A DNA stretch of 64,000 nt from Betaproteobacteria bacterium Ga0077523 (GTDB lineage Bacteria; Pseudomonadota; Gammaproteobacteria; Burkholderiales; Ga0077523). Positions 1 through 9,772 of this stretch are shown here, in pieces. The notes beneath the pieces were generated by a model. The model did not search any database, had not been told where the DNA came from, and saw nothing but the letters and a program-made list of their open reading frames with translations. The stretch covers positions 1-64,000 of the forward strand of contig LNDQ01000079.1 in the NCBI GenBank assembly GCA_001464695.1, written 5' to 3'. Every line of letters starts with the position of its first letter. The first letter of the stretch is position 1. Both the position numbers and the translations under genes were made by a program.

Positions 1-2539
1 TGACCTGCTTGAGCCGCCCTGCGATGTCGTAGTCGTAGGTCTCGGTGCGCAGCAGCGCGTCCTTGCGGGTTTTCAACCGGTTCAGCGTGTCGTAGGTGAA
101 CTCGGTCAGGTTGTTCCTCTGATCCCGGAAGGTGAGCAGGTTGTTGTTCGCGTCGTAGCCCATCTGCACCGTGCCGCCCAGCGGGTCGGTGATCACGGTG
201 GGGCGATCGCGCACGTCGTAGGTGGTCAAGGTCCGATTGCCCAGGGGGTCTCGCACAGCAGCAACCCGGCCCAGACTGTCGGCGAACACATTGGTCGTGC
301 GCGACAACGCGTCTGTGGTCGTCGCCGGATCACCCCACAGGTACGTCATGGTCGTGGCGTGGGTCAGCGGGTCGGTGACGGAGGTGACCCGCCCCTGTCC
401 GTCGTAGCCCATCGCGGTGGTCTGGCTGCGCGCGTCGGTGATGCCGGTCAGGTTACCCTTGAAGTCGTAGCCGAAGCTCGTCGTATGGCTCAGGGCATCG
501 GTCACGGTCGCAAGTTTCTGATGCTTCGGTTCGTACGTGTAGGTCGTGGTCGTGGCCGATCCAGTGCCCGACATCAAGGTGGTCGTCAGCGTATTGCCGA
601 AGCTGTTGTAGGTGTAGGCGGTCGTCCGGTTGAGGCCGTCGGTGCTCGTCAACTGCAGATTTGTACCGCTCTGGTAGGTGAACGAGTGCATCTGAGCGAG
701 TGCTGTGCCGAAGGCAAAGGTATCGCTGGTGATGAAGCCCGCCGTGTTCATCTGTACGCGGCGGATGTTGCCGCGCTGATCGGTCACGTCGGTCTGCGTC
801 ACCCGGCCCTGTCCGTCGACCGTGTAGGCGAACTGGAACGTGGAGGTATCGATGAAAGTCTGTTTCTTGAGGCGTCCGTCCGGCCAGTACAGGTTCGTGA
901 AGACGACATTGAGTCGCGGGTCCTTGTAGGTCGCCATGCGGTGGCTGGTCGCACTCTCGTACGTGTACTCCCGCACCTTGCTGTCCGGGTCGGTCGCGGT
1001 GGCGAGCCGCCCCTGGGCGTCGTAGGTGTAGTTCCAGGTACGCCCTTCGTTGTCCTTGGCCTGCGTGATGCGATTGCCGGTGTAGACGAAGCTCAAGCTG
1101 CGTCCATTGGGCGAGATCAGCTTCTCCACGTTGCCCGAGTCGACCGGATTGCGCACGACGACGGTCCGGTTGCCGTTGGGGTCGGTGATCGCGTTCAGTC
1201 GAGATCCGAACTTGGTGAACCGGTAGACGGTGCTGTCCCTGAGCACCATCTCCACCCCGTTGACCGGGCCGTAGGGGCGCAGCATCGCACCGAAGAAAGG
1301 CCCCGGCGCACCGCGGCATTCGAACACGGCACCCGCCTCTCCCGTGCCCGGCGTGGTGCGGGGGCAATAGACCCGCACGCCGTTGGCCAGGATCACGTGC
1401 ACGTCCGCCCACACGTTGATGTCCGGTCGCCACAGATATATCTCCCAGTTGTGCGATGTGGCGAATCCGAAGGGACGGTCGATCGTATCGCCTGCGATGT
1501 GCGTGCGCGAGAGCGTGAGCGATTGGACGTCTGGCAACAGGAAGTCGGTCTCCGATCGGCTGAAGATGCCGGTCGTAACGCTCACCGGATCCCCTGCGTT
1601 GGCACCACCTGCGCTCGAAGGCGCATCACCTCCGGGGCAGGGTCCATTGGTGCAGCAAGGCCAGTGACATGTCACTGGCGGGGGTGCCGGACCCGTAGTA
1701 ATGCCAGCACCGTTCAGTGCCGTGACGCTCTCCGAGCGGTCGCTCGGAATGATCTGCTTTCCGGTTTCGTCTACGGCTCCCTCGCCGATGGCAACCCATC
1801 CTTCGTACCCGAGGTTCGGCCGATACTCGGTCAGGAAGTACTGCGACTTTGCGGGGGCCTTGAGCCAGTTCGGATAGATGACACGCGCAGCCGACCCTTT
1901 CGGCACTTCCACCGTCGCGCCGCCAGGCTGAAATATGTAGTAGGCGTTGAACGAGTAACCGCGCACCATCGGGAATGGGACGCGACCCGAAGGTACCGGC
2001 GTGATGCTGATCTCGGTGGCCAGCGTACCGTCGCGATTGCGCACACTCGTGCCTGCCGGCAATTGCAGTTCCAGATCGGGCAGGTTCGGATGAGTCACCA
2101 CCACATCTTCCTGCAGCGGGAATGCGAGCTTGACCGCGTGCTTGGTGTCGATGGCCGGCATCCACAGCGGTTGCGGATACTCGTTTACCTTGCCGGCATC
2201 CAGTTGGGCGCCCACCAGGAAGGTGCCGTAGGTTCTGCCCTCGCGCGAGGCAGGCCGGGCATCGATCCACACCTGATAGGTCCCGGCGCTCAGCCCATTC
2301 AGCAGGAAGCGTCCGGCGACATCGGTCACGGTGCGCATCCCACCGGCCTCGACGATCACACCAGCAAGTGGCCTCCGACCCAGATCCTGGACGACGCCTG
2401 TGAGCGCCGCACTTGAAGGCGAACGCTCTTCCTGCAGCTGCGGTTCGGTAGCCGGCGCCTTTGCGTTTGCCACGCCGGCGAACGCGATGAACAGTCCGAA
2501 CAGGCCCGCCGCGATCGCAGTTGCAAATCGTGCTCTCAT
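1..2539 (-). CDS. RHS/YD-repeat secreted protein, 3' end outside window
   Basis: Large exported RHS-family protein, about 846 codons visible, running off the left edge, so its C-terminal tip (toxin or otherwise) is not seen. Reading the minus strand from ATG 2539 gives a signal peptide (hydrophobic stretch ending AGVANA), a carboxypeptidase-regulatory-like beta domain (about residues 45-95), a Cys-rich linker near 285-300, an RHS entry motif (GDPVSVTTGIFSRSETDF) and then many YD repeats such as TYDAQGRLATATD, GYDGQGRVTSVTD and YDYDIAGRLKQV. The chosen start has an AGGGAG ribosome site; an in-frame ATG at 2566 overlaps the stop of the upstream gene by 4 nt and would add nine residues ahead of the signal peptide. 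Family proteins form a hollow shell that can enclose a toxic C-terminus; whether this one does cannot be seen. Confidence 0.88.
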   Translation of the reverse strand, partial: MRARFATAIAAGLFGLFIAFAGVANAKAPATEPQLQEERSPSSAALTGVVQDLGRRPLAGVIVEAGGMRTVTDVAGRFLLNGLSAGTYQVWIDARPASREGRTYGTFLVGAQLDAGKVNEYPQPLWMPAIDTKHAVKLAFPLQEDVVVTHPNLPDLELQLPAGTSVRNRDGTLATEISITPVPSGRVPFPMVRGYSFNAYYIFQPGGATVEVPKGSAARVIYPNWLKAPAKSQYFLTEYRPNLGYEGWVAIGEGAVDETGKQIIPSDRSESVTALNGAGITTGPAPPPVTCHWPCCTNGPCPGGDAPSSAGGANAGDPVSVTTGIFSRSETDFLLPDVQSLTLSRTHIAGDTIDRPFGFATSHNWEIYLWRPDINVWADVHVILANGVRVYCPRTTPGTGEAGAVFECRGAPGPFFGAMLRPYGPVNGVEMVLRDSTVYRFTKFGSRLNAITDPNGNRTVVVRNPVDSGNVEKLISPNGRSLSFVYTGNRITQAKDNEGRTWNYTYDAQGRLATATDPDSKVREYTYESATSHRMATYKDPRLNVVFTNLYWPDGRLKKQTFIDTSTFQFAYTVDGQGRVTQTDVTDQRGNIRRVQMNTAGFITSDTFAFGTALAQMHSFTYQSGTNLQLTSTDGLNRTTAYTYNSFGNTLTTTLMSGTGSATTTTYTYEPKHQKLATVTDALSHTTSFGYDFKGNLTGITDARSQTTAMGYDGQGRVTSVTDPLTHATTMTYLWGDPATTTDALSRTTNVFADSLGRVAAVRDPLGNRTLTTYDVRDRPTVITDPLGGTVQMGYDANNNLLTFRDQRNNLTEFTYDTLNRLKTRKDALLRTETYDYDIAGRLKQV

Positions 2540-2562
2540 GCTCTGCACTCCCTTGTGGGTGC

Positions 2563-5500
2563 TCATTGCAGCGTGATGCCGAAGGTGACGCTGCCCGGGA
2601 TGCTGGTGCCGGTGGGGCTGACGAACAGCGTCCATGTCCCCGTCGTGTCGAGATTGGGTGGTGTCCAGACGCCACCGGCGTTGCCGAAGCTGCCGAAAGT
2701 GAAGAACGATCCGCCGGGTCGATACAGGAAGTAGTTCACGGTGCCGAGGGTGGCGCCAGCGTTCACGGTCATCGTGAGCTGCCGCAGCGCGCCGACGGTG
2801 AAGGTGTAGCGTCCGTTCTCGCCCACGCGACTGGTGCTGAAGGTCACCTGCGCGCCGCCGGGCGTAATCGTGCCGGCGACGTCGTTGGAGACGGTGAGCG
2901 CCAGGGTCGGCGTGCCGGCGACCGAGGGCAGCAGGTCGATGAGATAGCTCCCCGCCGTTTGCGCCGTGACGTCGAGCTCGCCCACGGTGTTGAGGCCGTT
3001 GGAGATGGTGGTGCTGCCCCCGGAGATCGGGTTGCCGCTGGGGTCGAGCACGTTGATCTGGGTGGTCCCCGCGGAGGCTCCCGTGACTTTGAGGCCGATG
3101 CCGAGGTTCTGGCCCACCGTGAGGCTCGGCGTGATGGTGTAGCGCGCGTACTGGCCGGCCGGGCTGGGGGTGAAGTTCACCACTGCGCCGCCCACTGCGA
3201 CCGACCCTGTGGCCGCTTGAATCATCCGGATCGTGGTCTGACCTGTGCCGGCCTGGGTCGGCGAGACGAACACGGTGTAGGTCTCCGTTGCTGGCAACAG
3301 GGGCAAGTTGTAGGCGACGTCCGCATTGATGGGCAGCGGGTAGTCGCTTCCGACCTGCGTGCCGTTGGCCCGAAACACCCGGATGACGCCGCCGTAGACG
3401 AACGAGCCGCTCGGCGTGGTGGCTCGCAGCGTCAGGCGCTGGTTGGCGGTGCCGCTGAAGGTGTAGCGCGCGTTCTGCCCGGGTCGGGTGGTGTTGAAGG
3501 TGAAGCCGGTGGCCCCCACCGAGAAGCTGCCGGTCGCGTCGCTCGAGAGGGTTATGGCGAAGGTCGGCACCGCCAGGGCATTCGGGTTGACGAACACGGT
3601 GTAGGTGCCCGACTGGGTGAGACCGGTCAGGTCGAAGCTCTGGCCTTCGCTGCCCGGACCGTTCAGGGTTCCGAGGTTGATCGTGCTGGCATTGGGCTGG
3701 ATCAGCGAGAAGCTCACGTTCTCGCTGCCGCTGATGCCGGTGACGGCCGACACGCCGAGGCCGAGGTTGACCGGCGGCGTGGTGATCGCGAAGGTGTAGC
3801 GGCCGTTCTGTCCGGCACGGCTGGACGCGAACGAGGTGTTGGCGCCGCCGAGGGCCAAGGTGCCGGTGAAATCGTTGGACAGAAGGATGCTGCCGGCGGT
3901 GGGTACCGCGGCATTGGGATCGATCTCCAGGGTGTAGGTCTGCCCGATCTGGAGGTTGGGGGCGTTGAGACTTGTGCCCGGAATGACCGCCGTCACTTCC
4001 GTCACGACCGTGTTGCTCGCGTCGCGCAGCCGGTATTGGATCTGGCCTGCGGTCATCGTGGTCACGTTGATGGCGGCGCCGATGTTCTGTCCCGACGCAC
4101 CAGCGACCGTGAACGTGTAGCGTGCGTTCTGTCCGGCAGCGAGACTGAAGTTGGTGGCGGCGGCGCCCGGCGTGATGGTGCCGGTGACGGTCTTCTGCAA
4201 CGTCACCGTGGCGGCGGAAGTGGGCGCGACAGCACCGACCGGACTCACTACGACCGTGTACGTCCCCGTAACCGGCAGCTGCCCCAGATCCAGAATCGTG
4301 GCCCCACTGGTCGGCGTATAGGCGCTGCCCTGGGGTTGGCCGTTGGGTTGCATCACCCGGACGGTGAGGCCCTGCGGGTAAGATCCGGGGATGTCGGTCA
4401 CGAGGGACATGTAGTCCCCTGCGGTGCCGGCGAAGGTATATCGACCATTCTGTCCCGGTCGCGCGCTCGCCGGGTAGGTCACAGACCCGCCGGGCGACAG
4501 GGTCCCGGTCAGATCGCTCGAGAGCCAGAAGCTCACGTTGCCGTTGGGAACGCTGGCCGGATTTCCGCCTGTACCGATCTCGACCATGTAGCGGCCGGTC
4601 TGCGGCAGTGCTTCCAGGTCGAAACTGATGCCGTTGGTGCCGATGGTGCTGCCCATGATCATGGACATCCCGGTCGGACCAGTCACGTCGAGGAACAGGT
4701 TGCCCGGGAGGCTGGATGCGCTCATCCCGAGTCCCAGGTTCGTGTGGATGGATGCGTCGAACACGAAGCCGGTGGAATAGAGCGAGCTGCCCGACCAGCT
4801 GTAGTTGGTGGCCGCTCCATCCAGGACGATCGCAGTAGTCATCGCTTGCACGCTGATCGTGACGCTGCCGGCACTGAACGAGGAGACCAGGATCGTGTAG
4901 CTCCCCGTCCGCGAGACCGGCAGGGAGATCTTGGAGTAGCGGTTCAGGCTCGGGGAATCGAACATCCATTCGCCGTCGGGCGAGTAGACCTTGAGGACAC
5001 CGGCGGCGCTACCGGGCGTGTCGATGCTGATCAGCATGCGCTGCCCTTGCGTGGCATCGAACAGCGTGAGGGAGACCTTGCCGGCGGCGGCGAAGTTGAT
5101 GGTTCGACTGGCACCACCCGGTGTGAGACGACCCGTATCGACCACGTCGGCGACGGCGTAGCCGGTGGGAACGACGAAGAGGTCGCTGGCGCTGGTGGCG
5201 CTGCCCCATTGGGTGGCCACGCTGATACGCCCACCGAGGTTGTGTGGCGCGAGGGTGGTCTGCAACTGGGTGCTGGTGGCCGAGGTGATCTGGCTGTAGC
5301 TCGCGTTCAGGCGCAGCTTGTTGCCGGCGGCCGGCGTCAGGAATCCGGTGCCGTTGACGGTGATCGCGGCGTTCGCGGCGACGATGCCGGGCGAGAAGCT
5401 GCTGATGGTCGGCGCAGCGGGATTGGCCGCCACCGTGAAGTTGGTGGCCGACGTGGCGTTGCCGTTGGGGCTGGTGACGGCGATGGCACCGGTGGTGGCG

Positions 5501-5862
5501 CTGGCTGGCGCGGTGACGGTGAGTTTGTTGACCGTGGCGGCGGTCACGGTGCCGGCGAGGCCGTTGAAGGTGACGGTGTTCTGCGCCGGGGTGGCGCTGA
5601 ATCCCGTGCCCCAGATGGTGACGCTCGAGCTGCCCGGACCGGTGTTGGGCGTGAACTCGATGATGGAGACCTGGGTCGAGGTAAAGCGCGAGATCGCGGT
5701 GATGTTGCCGGCGGCGTCGTAAGTGAAGCGCGCGGCGTTGCCCGTCGGGTCGATGGTGCCGGCCAGACGGCCGTTCTCGTCGTAGATGTGCTGGACTTGG
5801 GCGTGGCAGGTGATGCTGAAGCCGATCCACAGCAACGCCATCATCAACGTGCGTGCTGTCAT
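2563..5862 (-). CDS. Secreted IPT/TIG and PPC-like repeat protein
   Basis: Predicted exported adhesin-like protein of 1099 aa. From ATG 5862 it begins with a signal peptide ending SITCHAQ, then one short YD-repeat pair (YDENGRLAG, YDAAGNITA), two IPT/TIG immunoglobulin-like domains (about residues 65-235), and a long array of beta-sandwich modules, six of which carry a G(Q/E)(N/Y)(G/A)RYTF/I signature like pre-peptidase C-terminal domains. No catalytic motif is visible. It lies directly upstream of the RHS gene and overlaps or abuts its start, so the two are probably one operon; the YD pair links them functionally. Start is uncertain: an ideal GGAGGT site at 6001-6006 would start translation at ATG 5994, adding 44 Arg/Cys-rich residues before the signal peptide. 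I chose 5862 because of the signal peptide. Confidence 0.85.
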   Translation of the reverse strand: MTARTLMMALLWIGFSITCHAQVQHIYDENGRLAGTIDPTGNAARFTYDAAGNITAISRFTSTQVSIIEFTPNTGPGSSSVTIWGTGFSATPAQNTVTFNGLAGTVTAATVNKLTVTAPASATTGAIAVTSPNGNATSATNFTVAANPAAPTISSFSPGIVAANAAITVNGTGFLTPAAGNKLRLNASYSQITSATSTQLQTTLAPHNLGGRISVATQWGSATSASDLFVVPTGYAVADVVDTGRLTPGGASRTINFAAAGKVSLTLFDATQGQRMLISIDTPGSAAGVLKVYSPDGEWMFDSPSLNRYSKISLPVSRTGSYTILVSSFSAGSVTISVQAMTTAIVLDGAATNYSWSGSSLYSTGFVFDASIHTNLGLGMSASSLPGNLFLDVTGPTGMSMIMGSTIGTNGISFDLEALPQTGRYMVEIGTGGNPASVPNGNVSFWLSSDLTGTLSPGGSVTYPASARPGQNGRYTFAGTAGDYMSLVTDIPGSYPQGLTVRVMQPNGQPQGSAYTPTSGATILDLGQLPVTGTYTVVVSPVGAVAPTSAATVTLQKTVTGTITPGAAATNFSLAAGQNARYTFTVAGASGQNIGAAINVTTMTAGQIQYRLRDASNTVVTEVTAVIPGTSLNAPNLQIGQTYTLEIDPNAAVPTAGSILLSNDFTGTLALGGANTSFASSRAGQNGRYTFAITTPPVNLGLGVSAVTGISGSENVSFSLIQPNASTINLGTLNGPGSEGQSFDLTGLTQSGTYTVFVNPNALAVPTFAITLSSDATGSFSVGATGFTFNTTRPGQNARYTFSGTANQRLTLRATTPSGSFVYGGVIRVFRANGTQVGSDYPLPINADVAYNLPLLPATETYTVFVSPTQAGTGQTTIRMIQAATGSVAVGGAVVNFTPSPAGQYARYTITPSLTVGQNLGIGLKVTGASAGTTQINVLDPSGNPISGGSTTISNGLNTVGELDVTAQTAGSYLIDLLPSVAGTPTLALTVSNDVAGTITPGGAQVTFSTSRVGENGRYTFTVGALRQLTMTVNAGATLGTVNYFLYRPGGSFFTFGSFGNAGGVWTPPNLDTTGTWTLFVSPTGTSIPGSVTFGITLQ

Positions 5863-6525
5863 TCGGCGCAAGTGCCCCGCTCCTGATACCGCTGCTCGCG
5901 CTCTTGCACATTCACGTGGCTGCTGCAGCGCATCGTCCACGTTGCGCCTCTGAAAGCAGGAGAGCATGATCATTGACGACCGCATGCACTGCATGGTCAT
6001 ACCTCCAGGAATGGAGTTCGAAGTTATCCCCGATGGGTTGCGGGCGCGCTGCTCGTCGGCGAATCCGGGCAACGAAAACGACAGGCGGGATTGACGCGCT
6101 CTCGTCTACCGTGCGTCAGGTCTTCGCGGTTTGCATCACGATTTCTGCTCCCGATTGTTCGTGTTGTTGCTGGAGTTTCAAACCGCCTCCATCACGGTGC
6201 GAAATCTCTTCGCCCGCACGAAACCTACGGCCACGAATGGTCGTCGCCCATACGAAGAAAGTCATATGGCGTGGAGTAGATTTGCATTTCGTGGCGTCGC
6301 TTGGTCCCGACACTTCAGAGCGTGTGGGCATAGCGATGCATACATGACTGAAGGTCCCACGGAGTCGATCAATCTCAGTGGCACCCGCGTGTGATGCTGC
6401 GGCCAATTGCCATGCCTCGAATTTCGAGGTCTTCGATGCTCGCTAGAGATCGGCGATACGGCCGACCATTCCTCCCGCATCACCAACGACGTCGCGGGAC
6501 TTCGCTCTTGGGCCCGTCTCCAGCG
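5863..6525. other. Gene-free stretch, lower GC
   Basis: About 660 bp without a supportable gene between the secreted-protein gene and the TAXI gene, both on the minus strand. Short open frames here overlap on both strands and none has family features. Base composition is visibly less GC-rich than the flanks (for example 6120-6320), as expected for a promoter-bearing spacer or a relic. Part of it (5863-5994) would be coding if the upstream start of the secreted protein is used. No terminator, repeat or RNA motif was recognised. Confidence 0.5.
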
Positions 6526-8010
6526 CTAGTCGTTCTCGGCTTGGTTGCCCCGCAGTTCCGGCACCATCGGATGCTTCCCGGTGGTGACCGTCGCCGCGAT
6601 CTGCTCCAGCTTGTGCTGCACGAAATCGATGTGCTGGCGCAACAGGTAGAGCTGGTTCGCGAAGGCGACCGGCGTGTGCAGTTCGTTCACCTCGCGCTCG
6701 ATCCATTCCAGGCGCTCGCGGAAGTCGCGGGTTTCGCCCTTGGTGAGCTGGCGCCGCATCTCGTTCTCGATGAACATCAGCTCGCCGTACCAGCGATAGA
6801 TGCGCCGGCGCATGCGCCACGCATAGAGCGGCGGCAGCAATCGGGCCAGCGGGAAGACGATCGCGACGACCGGGATGAGGATGACCACCAACCGATCTGC
6901 CAGGTTGGCCAGCCAGAACGGCAGGTAGCGCTGGAGAAACGGCGTGCCGCGCTCGAAGAAGCGCGTGGCCTGGTCCGACAGCGGGAAGTCGAACTTGTTG
7001 GGAGCCGGCAGTTCGCCCTGGCGATTGAACATCCCCACCTCCCCGTGCGTCTCCTTCGCCGCCTGCAGGAGCAGCATCTGGATGGCAGGATGCAGGTCTT
7101 CGTGCGCGAGTATCTGGGTCTGCGCCGCGAGCAGCGTGAGCGGCGCGATCGGCATGTTCGCCGCGAGATCGATGCCGCCCTCCGGCAGGATCACTTTCTG
7201 GAGGAACGGAACCTTCTTCACGTAGGCGTCGGCACGCCGCCGGAAGTCGACCATGTAGACGTCCGGCGCGAAGAACAACGCCTTCAGGATGCCGGCCTCG
7301 GGGGATTCCAGCATGAAGGCGCAATGGGCCTTTCCTGTCAGCAGCGCTTCGGCCGCCTGGTAGCCGCCGATGTCGAGCGCGGTGATGTCGGCTTCGTCGG
7401 TCCCGTTGGCCTTGAGCAGCGTGCGCACCATGCGGCGCATCCCCGCCCCTTTGCCGCCGATGGCGACGGTCTTGCCGGTGAGGGGCGGCAGGTCGTCGAA
7501 GCGATGTTCCCCGCGACAAAATACCCACAGAGCTTCGTAGGCCACGGTGCCGAGAGCAACCAGGTGGGGAGCCTCTTCCGCGTCACCGATGCCGCCGCGC
7601 ACGAACGCCGCATCGACATGCGGATACGATTCCGCGTCCGCGGTATTCGGTGCAGCTGCGGCTGGCCCGTTTGTACCGGGCGAATCGGGCGCGGGATCCG
7701 GCTCGGGTCCGCGCAGGAACTTGTAGTTCTCGCGCGCGCCCTTGGTGGCGAGGATCTCCAGCTTGACGCCGTTCTTCTCGAACACCTTGCGATAGCGTTC
7801 GGCGAAGACTTGATAGGTCGAACCCTCGGGACCGGTGGCGAGGACCACTCGCTTCGGCGGCGCCGCACCCATGTAGCGCCCCGCGATCCACAGGGCGACG
7901 ATGACGGCGATCAACACCGGCACACCAACGAACAGCCACTCGCGCCACGGAAACGTCTTGGTCCACGCGAGCGGTCGAATGCTCCTCACGCGATCGACGA
8001 GACTAGGCAT
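6526..8010 (-). CDS. TAXI-family TRAP solute-binding protein, membrane anchored
   Basis: Putative substrate-binding subunit (494 aa) of the TAXI branch of TRAP transporters. From ATG 8010 it has a short cytoplasmic start, a membrane anchor (about residues 29-49), then a periplasmic TAXI domain opening with VVLATGPEGSTYQVFAERYR and containing GKTVAIGGKGAGMRRMVRTLL, the usual phosphate/carboxylate-binding region. A second membrane segment near residues 375-405 is followed by a charged helical, probably coiled-coil tail in the cytoplasm. This two-anchor form is commoner in Betaproteobacteria than the free periplasmic form. No DctM/DctQ permease gene is adjacent. Its start overlaps the dehydratase stop by 8 nt, so it is translationally coupled to it. 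Ligand unknown; a sugar acid would fit the neighbour but is only an inference. Confidence 0.82.
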   Translation of the reverse strand: MPSLVDRVRSIRPLAWTKTFPWREWLFVGVPVLIAVIVALWIAGRYMGAAPPKRVVLATGPEGSTYQVFAERYRKVFEKNGVKLEILATKGARENYKFLRGPEPDPAPDSPGTNGPAAAAPNTADAESYPHVDAAFVRGGIGDAEEAPHLVALGTVAYEALWVFCRGEHRFDDLPPLTGKTVAIGGKGAGMRRMVRTLLKANGTDEADITALDIGGYQAAEALLTGKAHCAFMLESPEAGILKALFFAPDVYMVDFRRRADAYVKKVPFLQKVILPEGGIDLAANMPIAPLTLLAAQTQILAHEDLHPAIQMLLLQAAKETHGEVGMFNRQGELPAPNKFDFPLSDQATRFFERGTPFLQRYLPFWLANLADRLVVILIPVVAIVFPLARLLPPLYAWRMRRRIYRWYGELMFIENEMRRQLTKGETRDFRERLEWIEREVNELHTPVAFANQLYLLRQHIDFVQHKLEQIAATVTTGKHPMVPELRGNQAEND

Positions 8011-9700
8011 CGCCAGCTCCCCGGAGAAAGTCGAAATCGCAACCGTGCTCGGCTTGCAGCACGTGATCCGCATACAACCGTTGATATCCGCGCGACGGAA
8101 ACCGCGCCGGTGTAAAGGTGGCACGACGGCGCGCGAGTTCCGCCGCATCCACCAGCAAATCGATGCGCCGCTGCGCCATGCTCAAGGCAATGCGATCGCC
8201 GTTGCGCACCGAAGCGAGCGGCCCGCCCGACGCTGCATCGGGCGAAACGTGCAGCACGACGGTGCCATAGGCGGTGCCGCTCATGCGCGCGTCCGAGATG
8301 CGCACCATGTCCTTCACGCCGGCCTGTGCCAGCTTCTTCGGGATCGGCAGGTAACCGGCCTCGGGCATGCCGGTGGGGCTTGCAGGGCCTGCATGCTTCA
8401 ATACGAGGAAGTCGTCGGCAGTCACGTCCAGCGCCGGATCGTCGATGCGCGCCGCCAGGTCCTCGAGAGATTCGAATACCACCGCGCGTGCTTCGCGCTC
8501 GAACAACTTCGGATCGGCCGCGGAGCGCTTGATGATGGCACCGTTCGGTGCGAGCGATCCGAACAACGCGGCAAGGCCTCCGACCGGATGGAACGGTTCG
8601 GACCGCGGCCGGATGATCGCACGATCGACGAACACCGGTTCGCGTACGCGGGCACCGAGCGTCTCGCCGGTGACTGTGAGGCAATCGAGGTGCAGCAGAT
8701 CGCGCAGTTCCCACAGCAGCGCATCCATCCCGCCCGCCGCGTGGAAATCCGCCATGTAGTACGCGCCGGTGGGCTTGAGATCGACCAGCACCGGCGTGCG
8801 ATCCGAGAGTTCGTTCAATCGTGCGAGCGGGATATCGATGCTGCGCCTCCCCGCAATCGCGGTGAGATGCACGATGGCGTTGGTCGACCCGCCGATCGCG
8901 AGCAGCACGGTAAGCGCATTCTCGACTGCTTGCGGCGTGATGATCTGCGACGGCCGCGGCCCCTGCTCGATCATCGCGACGGCGCGGCGGCCGCTCGCTT
9001 CGGCCGCACGGATACGATCGGCGTGGACGGCGGGAATGCCCGCGGTATTGGGCAGGCTCATGCCGAGCGCTTCGGCGATGCAGGCCATGGTGCTCGCCGT
9101 ACCCATGACCGCGCAGGTCCCCGCGGTGGTCGCGAGGTTGGCTTCGATGGTGTCGATGCCTTCGTCGTCCACTTCCCCGGCGCGGTACTTGGCCCAAAAA
9201 CGGCGACAGTCGGTACAGGCGCCGAGGCGCTCGCCGCGGAACGGCATGGCGAGCATCGGCCCGGTCACGAGCTGGATCGCGGGCAGGTCGGCACTCGCCG
9301 CGCCCATCAACTGGGCCGGCACGGTCTTGTCGCACCCGCCCACCAGTACCACCGCGTCCATGGGTTGCGCGCGGATCATCTCTTCGGTGTCCATGGACAT
9401 CAGGTTGCGGAACATGAGGCTCGTGGGGCTCAGGAACACCTCGCCCAGGGATACGGTGGGGAAATCGAGCGGCAGCCCGCCGGCCGCGAGCACGCCGCGC
9501 TTCACCGCTTCAACGAGTTCGGGCACGTTGCGATGACAATTGTTGAAGCCGCTGTCGGTGCGGGCGATGCCCACGATGGGCTTGCCCATCAGTTCGCGCG
9601 ACAATCCGGTCGCCTGGGCGAAGGAGCGGCGCAGGTAGAGAGCGAACTTGCGGTCGCCATAATTGGTGAGGTTGCGGCGATACCCGCGATCTTCGGTCAT
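8003..9700 (-). CDS. IlvD/EDD-family dehydratase, pentonate (arabonate) type
   Basis: Iron-sulfur dehydratase of 565 aa, the usual length for the IlvD/EDD family, which removes water from sugar acids or dihydroxy acids to give 2-keto acids. Visible family motifs: DSGFNNCHRNVPELVEAVKRG, GGCDKTVPAQLMGA, LGACTDCRRFWAKYRAGE and TAGTCAVMGTASTMACIAEA, with cluster cysteines in the second to fourth. The CRRFW...RAGE region resembles L-arabonate/pentonate dehydratases ([2Fe-2S] type) more than dihydroxyacid dehydratase, so biosynthetic IlvD is less likely. ATG 9700 is the only good start. Cotranscribed with the TAXI gene; divergent from the SIMPL gene with a 72-bp promoter region between. Exact substrate is an inference. 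Confidence 0.88.
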   Translation of the reverse strand: MTEDRGYRRNLTNYGDRKFALYLRRSFAQATGLSRELMGKPIVGIARTDSGFNNCHRNVPELVEAVKRGVLAAGGLPLDFPTVSLGEVFLSPTSLMFRNLMSMDTEEMIRAQPMDAVVLVGGCDKTVPAQLMGAASADLPAIQLVTGPMLAMPFRGERLGACTDCRRFWAKYRAGEVDDEGIDTIEANLATTAGTCAVMGTASTMACIAEALGMSLPNTAGIPAVHADRIRAAEASGRRAVAMIEQGPRPSQIITPQAVENALTVLLAIGGSTNAIVHLTAIAGRRSIDIPLARLNELSDRTPVLVDLKPTGAYYMADFHAAGGMDALLWELRDLLHLDCLTVTGETLGARVREPVFVDRAIIRPRSEPFHPVGGLAALFGSLAPNGAIIKRSAADPKLFEREARAVVFESLEDLAARIDDPALDVTADDFLVLKHAGPASPTGMPEAGYLPIPKKLAQAGVKDMVRISDARMSGTAYGTVVLHVSPDAASGGPLASVRNGDRIALSMAQRRIDLLVDAAELARRRATFTPARFPSRGYQRLYADHVLQAEHGCDFDFLRGAGDA

Positions 9701-9772
9701 GGGCTTGGGCGGTTAACCCCGTTATCGGGGGCTATGCGTTAGAGTCGATCCGCATTCTATGGGAGCTACCCG

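Noticed and set aside
359..2416. Plus-strand 685-codon open frame opposite the RHS gene
   Set aside because: High-GC antisense shadow: no family features, Arg/Gly/Val-rich, while the minus-strand frame shows clear YD repeats.
2521..5886. Plus-strand 1121-codon open frame opposite the IPT/PPC protein
   Set aside because: Antisense shadow of a Thr/Gly-rich repetitive gene; composition is Gly/Arg/Asp-rich with no domain or signal.
6116..6406. Possible small genes in the 6073-6525 spacer
   Set aside because: Several overlapping short frames on both strands, no ribosome sites or family resemblance.
8003..9700. Biosynthetic dihydroxyacid dehydratase (ilvD)
   Set aside because: The CTDCRRFWAKYRAGE region and operon with a TAXI protein fit pentonate dehydratases better than branched-chain amino-acid synthesis.
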